NCBI RefSeq assembly: GCF_050030965.1 | Contig: NZ_CP188297.1 | Coordinates: forward strand, 620,001 to 684,000 | Length of the DNA: 64,000 nucleotides | Direction of reading: 5' to 3' | Source: Glutamicibacter sp002979865 | GTDB taxonomy: Bacteria > Actinomycetota > Actinomycetes > Actinomycetales > Micrococcaceae | In this document: positions 60,158-64,000 of the stretch, one piece after another | Layout: each line of letters opens with the position of its first letter | Position numbering within the stretch: the stretch's first letter is position 1 | The notes under the pieces: model-generated | The model's input: only the letters and a program-made list of their open reading frames with translations | Database searches by the model: none | What the model was told of the DNA's origin: nothing | Made by a program: the position numbers and the translations under genes

Positions 60158-60601
60158 CTAGAACACTAGAATGTTCTCGTGGATCCTGGTCCAGCCCGCC
60201 TCTTCCAAGTCCGGGAAGTCGGCTCCGGCCCGGACCAGCATCATCCTCGTTCCAGGGGCGCTCACTTCGACGATGGCATCCGCGTCCCCGGCCCCGCCGC
60301 ATCCGCCAGCTGCCGAAGCCTCTCCTTGGGCGAATTTGAACAGGCAAGCCGTTTGCGCATCTGCCGATGCGGTGGCGAAGTAGTCGGCGTTGCCGTGCGT
60401 GACCAGAAAACGCACGGATTGCATGCCAAGGTTCTCCAACTGGCTCCTATCCCCCGGCCACTGGTCGGTTCCAGCCGGATCGCGGTCAAGCGCCGGGATG
60501 CCGCTCCCACTGGAGCAACCGGCCAGGGCGAGCGTTCCAGCAGCCAGCAGCGCACAGAGCGCCTTGCCTTGATTTCCCACGACTGCCTCCTTGTTTTCCA
60601 T
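60158..60601 (-). CDS. Putative lipoprotein of unknown function
   Basis: The 147-residue product has a signal peptide and lipobox GTLALAGC, then a mature part of about 118 residues with two further Cys (TACLFKF and GGCGGAG) and no recognised domain. The C-terminal GTRMMLVRAGADFPDLEEAG segment suggests a small folded domain. The ATG at 60601 follows a TAGGCT hexamer by 9 nt. It is divergent from the carboxylase alpha gene, 278 bp away. Confidence 0.65.
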   Translation of the reverse strand: MENKEAVVGNQGKALCALLAAGTLALAGCSSGSGIPALDRDPAGTDQWPGDRSQLENLGMQSVRFLVTHGNADYFATASADAQTACLFKFAQGEASAAGGCGGAGDADAIVEVSAPGTRMMLVRAGADFPDLEEAGWTRIHENILVF

Positions 60602-60738
60602 CTTGGCGATAGCCTAGTTCGCCGGGTGCGCGAAGACTAGGGCAGATGCCAGCGCTGCCAGCGCACCAGCGGAGAGCCGCGCCCCTTTCAGGCCTCGCCG
60701 GCGACAGGGTCCGCAGGCCTCGCGGGGCAGGTTCCACG

Positions 60739-60777
60739 TTGAGCCAGCGCCAAGGTCCTTTGTAGGATTCCTCCAAA
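60739..60777 (+). promoter_or_regulatory. Promoter and palindromic operator before carboxylase alpha gene
   Basis: TTGAGC (60739-60744) and TAGGAT (60763-60768) have an 18-bp spacing. TTTGTAGGATTCCTCCAAA (60759-60777) covers the -10 box and matches the operator at 29791-29809 at 17 of 19 positions. The rest of 60602-60879 holds no gene. The leader to ATG 60880 would be about 105 nt and is AT-rich. Confidence 0.65.
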
Positions 60778-60879
60778 AAATTCACCCTAACACCCTCGTT
60801 CTAGGCGATAACTACATATAGTTCCCACAAAAACGATAGGCTCATAGCTGAGAAACCCTATTTTTAAAAGACAAGGTTC

Positions 60880-62664
60880 ATGATGAATCCATTGACGAAG
60901 GTGCTTATCGCCAACCGCGGCGAGATTGCAGTGCGTATTATCCGTGCCGCACGCGATGAAGGAATCGAGTCCGTTGCGGTCTATGCCGACTCGGATCGCG
61001 ATGCCCTGCATGTGCGTCTGGCTGATGAAGCCTACGCGCTGGGCGGTACCACCGCCGCTGAATCGTACCTTCGCATTGAGAAGATCCTGGACGCAGCTGA
61101 ACGCTCCGGCGCCGACGCGATCCACCCGGGCTACGGCTTCCTCTCGGAGAACGCCGAGTTCGCCCAGGCTGTTATTGACGCGGGCTTGACCTGGATTGGC
61201 CCATCGCCAGAGTCCATCGACCAGCTCGGCGACAAGGTCAAGGCCCGCCACATTGCTGAAAAGGTGGGCGCTCCGCTGGTTCCCGGCACCAAGGATCCGG
61301 TGGCCTCGGCCGACGAGGTATACGCCTTCGCCGACGAGCACGGACTTCCACTGGCCATCAAGGCTGCCTACGGTGGCGGCGGGCGCGGCATCAAGGTGGT
61401 CCGCAACCGCGAAGAAATCGGCGAGATGTACGACTCGGCAGTGCGTGAAGCTGTCGCGGCTTTCGGCCGCGGCGAATGCTTCATCGAACGCTTCCTGGAT
61501 GCACCGCGCCACGTGGAGACCCAGTGCTTGGCCGATATCCACGGCAACGTGGTTGTCGTCTCCACCCGCGACTGCTCGCTGCAGCGCCGCAACCAGAAGC
61601 TGGTTGAAGAAGCGCCGGCCCCGTTCTTGAGCGAAGAGCAGACCACCCGGCTGTACGAAGCATCCAAGGCCATCTTGCGCGAAGCGAAGTACAACGGCGC
61701 AGGCACCTGCGAATTCCTGGTAGGCCAGGATGGCGTCATTTCCTTCCTCGAGGTCAATACCCGCCTGCAGGTTGAGCACCCGGTCTCCGAGGAAGTCACC
61801 GGCCTGGACTTGGTTCGCGAGCAGTTCCGCATCGCCCGCGGCGAAGAACTGGGCTACACCGACCCGGAGATCCGCGGCCACTCCTTCGAGTTCCGCATCA
61901 ACGGCGAAGATGCCGGCCGCAACTTCATGCCGACCCCGGGCACCATCTCCAAGATGAACCTGCCATCGGGGCCCGGCGTTCGCGTTGACTCGGGCATCGA
62001 GCAGGGCGAAAGCGTTTCGGGGAACTTCGACTCGATGATCTCCAAACTGATCGTCACCGGCAGCACCCGTGAAGTGGCTGCGGCTCGTGCCCGTCGTGCG
62101 CTGGAAGAATTCCAGATCGAGGGCATGGCTACCGTACTGCCATTCCACCGCGCAGTGATGAGCGACCCTTCGTTCGTTCCGGTCCAGGGGCCATTCAAGG
62201 TCCACACCCGCTGGATCGAAACCGAATTCGATACCGCCATCGAGCCCCACCCAATGCCAATGGGCGGCGAGGACGCAGCCGAAGACGAGCGCACCAGCGT
62301 GACCGTTGAAGTTGGCGGCAAGCGCCTGGAAGTCACCCTTCCTTCGTCGCTGGGATCGGTATCCTCCAACGGTGCCGAGAAGGCCGCAGGCAAGAAGAAG
62401 CGCAAGCCGGGCCGCAAGGCAGCCAGCTCCGCTGGCGCGAACAGCGCAGAACTGCGTTCGCCGATGCAGGGCACCATCGTGAAGGTTGCCGTTGAGAATG
62501 GCGAGGCCGTGGCCCAGGGCGATCTGATTGTCGTGCTGGAAGCGATGAAGATGGAGCAGCCAATTACTGCGCACCGTGATGGCGTGGTCAGCGGCTTGGA
62601 AGTTGCCCCGGGCGAGACCCTGTCATCGGGCGCCGTCATAGCTTCGATCGAAGAAGCCAAGTAG
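60880..62664 (+). CDS. accA: Acyl-CoA carboxylase alpha subunit (biotin carboxylase and BCCP)
   Basis: The 594-residue protein fuses biotin carboxylase (residues 1-450: LIANRGEIAVRIIRAARDEG, ATP-grasp loop KAAYGGGGRGIKVV, EVNTRLQVEHPVSEEVTG) to a C-terminal biotin carrier domain with the biotinylated Lys in VVLEAMKMEQPIT. A Lys/Arg-rich linker (KKKRKPGRKAA) precedes the carrier domain. It carboxylates biotin for the beta subunit, giving malonyl- or methylmalonyl-CoA, and needs BirA. A second ATG at 60883 is possible. The gene is separated from accD/accE by 29 kb. Confidence 0.96.
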   Translation: MMNPLTKVLIANRGEIAVRIIRAARDEGIESVAVYADSDRDALHVRLADEAYALGGTTAAESYLRIEKILDAAERSGADAIHPGYGFLSENAEFAQAVIDAGLTWIGPSPESIDQLGDKVKARHIAEKVGAPLVPGTKDPVASADEVYAFADEHGLPLAIKAAYGGGGRGIKVVRNREEIGEMYDSAVREAVAAFGRGECFIERFLDAPRHVETQCLADIHGNVVVVSTRDCSLQRRNQKLVEEAPAPFLSEEQTTRLYEASKAILREAKYNGAGTCEFLVGQDGVISFLEVNTRLQVEHPVSEEVTGLDLVREQFRIARGEELGYTDPEIRGHSFEFRINGEDAGRNFMPTPGTISKMNLPSGPGVRVDSGIEQGESVSGNFDSMISKLIVTGSTREVAAARARRALEEFQIEGMATVLPFHRAVMSDPSFVPVQGPFKVHTRWIETEFDTAIEPHPMPMGGEDAAEDERTSVTVEVGGKRLEVTLPSSLGSVSSNGAEKAAGKKKRKPGRKAASSAGANSAELRSPMQGTIVKVAVENGEAVAQGDLIVVLEAMKMEQPITAHRDGVVSGLEVAPGETLSSGAVIASIEEAK

Positions 62665-62675
62665 CACTCGTTGGC

Positions 62676-62719
62676 AACGACGCAGGGCCTGGACAGATTT
62701 GTCCAGGCCCTGCGTCGTT
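62676..62719. terminator. 20-bp perfect hairpin after carboxylase alpha gene
   Basis: Arms 62676-62695 and 62700-62719 pair perfectly with a 4-nt loop GATT. It lies 11 nt after the alpha-subunit stop and 16 nt before the stop of the convergent DUF6176 gene, so it can end transcription from both sides. No long T-run is present. Confidence 0.82.
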
Positions 62720-62735
62720 CTGTCACTGGAATCTT

Positions 62736-63191
62736 CTACTCTGGCACCTGTCCATGTTCTGCCCGGTGCGCCATGGATGCCTTCAGATGATCGGGCATGA
62801 GCAGGAACTTCGGTTCAAGTTCTTCCCAGCCAGGCATTTTCGCTTGGCGGCTAGCTGCTTCGTGCACCGCATCGATCTCCTGCTGCGTATCGAGCCCGCC
62901 GCCGTTCTCGCCTACCAGGCTCAGGTGGTAGATCCATGTTGAACCATCGGCTTCCACATGCCTGAATGTTGCTTCCAGCGCTGCCCGTTGTGCCGATAAG
63001 GATGCTTCGCATTCCTCGTAGCGCGCATTGAGCATGTCCATCCAGGCGCCAAAGTTCTCATCCTGCCCATCCTTGATCCTTGAACGGCTCAGCTCCAGAC
63101 GCATGCCTTGCGGCACTGAAGCTGGCATCGCAAAGCCGGGAAAGTCCCGAGGCGTGGGATTGTAGGGAACATGCGGTTCTTTTTCGTCCAT
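62736..63191 (-). CDS. DUF6176-like protein
   Basis: The 151-residue protein resembles the DUF6176 family, with MRLELSRSRIKDGQDENFGA followed by WMDMLNARYEECEASLSAQR and the TFRHVEADGSTWIYHLSLVG strand region. The fold is probably a dimeric ferredoxin-like alpha-beta barrel; function is unknown. ATG 63191 has AAGCAT 6 nt upstream but no ribosome site. It converges on the carboxylase alpha gene. Confidence 0.7.
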   Translation of the reverse strand: MDEKEPHVPYNPTPRDFPGFAMPASVPQGMRLELSRSRIKDGQDENFGAWMDMLNARYEECEASLSAQRAALEATFRHVEADGSTWIYHLSLVGENGGGLDTQQEIDAVHEAASRQAKMPGWEELEPKFLLMPDHLKASMAHRAEHGQVPE

Positions 63192-63293
63192 GACGTGATG
63201 CTTCCAGAATCCACTTGTTTTGTCACGGCTATTCGGATGCTGGAAGTTCCCGCACGCCAGCCAATGGATACTGAATAAGGAGGCTGGTTCGGG

Positions 63294-64000
63294 CTACTGC
63301 CGCGCTAGCCAGGCATCGAAGGTTTCGTGGCCCAACCGGGCGGAACCGCCTGGCAGCAGTCCCCCATCACGCATGGCCTTGCCCATGGGGCCAGGAACAG
63401 GCACTTCAACCATCTTTGGAGACCTGCCTTGGGCCTGCAGGTACTTGGCAAAGAGGTCGGGAGCGTATTCTTCTTGCGGCCCAGCAAGGTCTTGCACCAC
63501 GCCCTGCGCCGGCCCCTCGGCAAGATCCACTAGTGCTGCAGCCACTTCGATGCCCGCGATGGGCTGCATCCGCATTTTCGGCGCCATCTGCACCGGACCC
63601 GCGCCCAGACGCTTGATATTCTGGCCAATGAATTCGTGGAACTGGGTCGAGCGCAGCAGCGTATAGCCACCGGGAAGCATGTGCAGCATCCGCTCTTGCA
63701 CGGCTTTGCCCGCGTAATAGCTGGAATCCACTTCGGCCGCTCCGATGATCGAGAGCGCCACGTGGTTCTGCACCCCGGACTCGCGCCCCACGCTGACGAG
63801 GTTGGCCGTCGAGTGGGTGAAATACCGCATGGATGCAGCAGAGCTGGTGGTGGAAACTCCGGAAACATCGATGACCGATTGGCAGTCAACCAGCCACTGC
63901 TTTACCGCGTTGCGGTTCACCAGGTCGCATCCCACGGACCGTGCGAGCACCACTGGTTCGTGGCCAGCACTCTTGAGTTTTTCGACCACCAGCGTGCCGA
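63294..64000 (-). CDS. NAD(P)-binding NmrA/atypical SDR protein, 5' end missing
   Basis: The visible 235 residues are the C-terminal bulk of a Rossmann-fold atypical SDR. The window end cuts the start: the preceding codons read GTLVVEKLKSAGHEPVVLAR, the second half of a GATGxxG nucleotide-binding region. SIIGAAEVDSSYYAGKAVQE carries the YxxxK motif and LLRSTQFHEF is typical of NmrA-like proteins and predicted nucleoside-diphosphate-sugar epimerases. Probably a redox sensor or reductase; the substrate is unknown. Confidence 0.85.
   Translation of the reverse strand, partial: GTLVVEKLKSAGHEPVVLARSVGCDLVNRNAVKQWLVDCQSVIDVSGVSTTSSAASMRYFTHSTANLVSVGRESGVQNHVALSIIGAAEVDSSYYAGKAVQERMLHMLPGGYTLLRSTQFHEFIGQNIKRLGAGPVQMAPKMRMQPIAGIEVAAALVDLAEGPAQGVVQDLAGPQEEYAPDLFAKYLQAQGRSPKMVEVPVPGPMGKAMRDGGLLPGGSARLGHETFDAWLARQ

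Overview
The window looks like a chromosomal stretch from a high-GC Actinomycetota member, most likely Micrococcaceae (Arthrobacter/Glutamicibacter type). The clues are GC-rich third codon positions, a three-part acyl-CoA carboxylase with an epsilon subunit, GatCAB, Ser/Thr kinase-FHA-PP2C signalling, a Rv1264-type adenylate cyclase, and many genes whose start codon lies 6-7 nt after a TANNNT -10 hexamer with no Shine-Dalgarno (leaderless style). No rRNA, tRNA, CRISPR array or prophage was recognised.

Layout. 0-9 kb holds accessory housekeeping genes: an MFS exporter divergent from its MarR regulator, a HAD phosphatase, LtrA, two isochorismatase-like hydrolases (one divergent from a GlxA-type regulator), an APH-fold kinase, DinB and GNAT proteins, GrpB and a lipoprotein. 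9-16 kb has gatCAB, a penicillin-binding lipoprotein and GNATs. At 16.45-17.88 kb is an IS110-family element with a ~215 nt non-coding end that probably encodes a bridge RNA. 18-22.8 kb holds a ROK regulator with nagB, a PAP2-like membrane protein and an inositol-phosphatase-like enzyme. 22.8-27.8 kb carries ligA and a PH-domain/adenylate cyclase/PP2C operon. 27.9-31.8 kb has birA, an SDR and the acyl-CoA carboxylase beta and epsilon genes.

31.9-49 kb is a nine-gene minus-strand locus with mostly ATGA-type overlaps. In transcription order it encodes a 2064-residue surface protein with Ig-like and Fn3 repeats, MoxR ATPase, DUF58 protein, a transglutaminase-fold membrane protein that lacks its catalytic Cys, RDD-FHA, PP2C, a long FHA protein with an Ala/Pro/Lys linker, a Ser/Thr kinase with an extracellular Fn3-like domain, and an FHA-winged-helix protein. 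This looks like one envelope assembly and phospho-signalling system and is the most substantial multi-gene unit here.

49-64 kb contains a DUF885 protein, an acidic amino acid symporter, an autoregulated TetR-MMPL transporter pair fused by overlap to maf, small zinc-binding proteins, and the biotin carboxylase/BCCP alpha subunit of the acyl-CoA carboxylase. The alpha gene lies 29 kb from the beta/epsilon genes, yet both carry the same 19-bp palindrome about 95-105 nt before their start codons. This suggests co-regulation of a split carboxylase.
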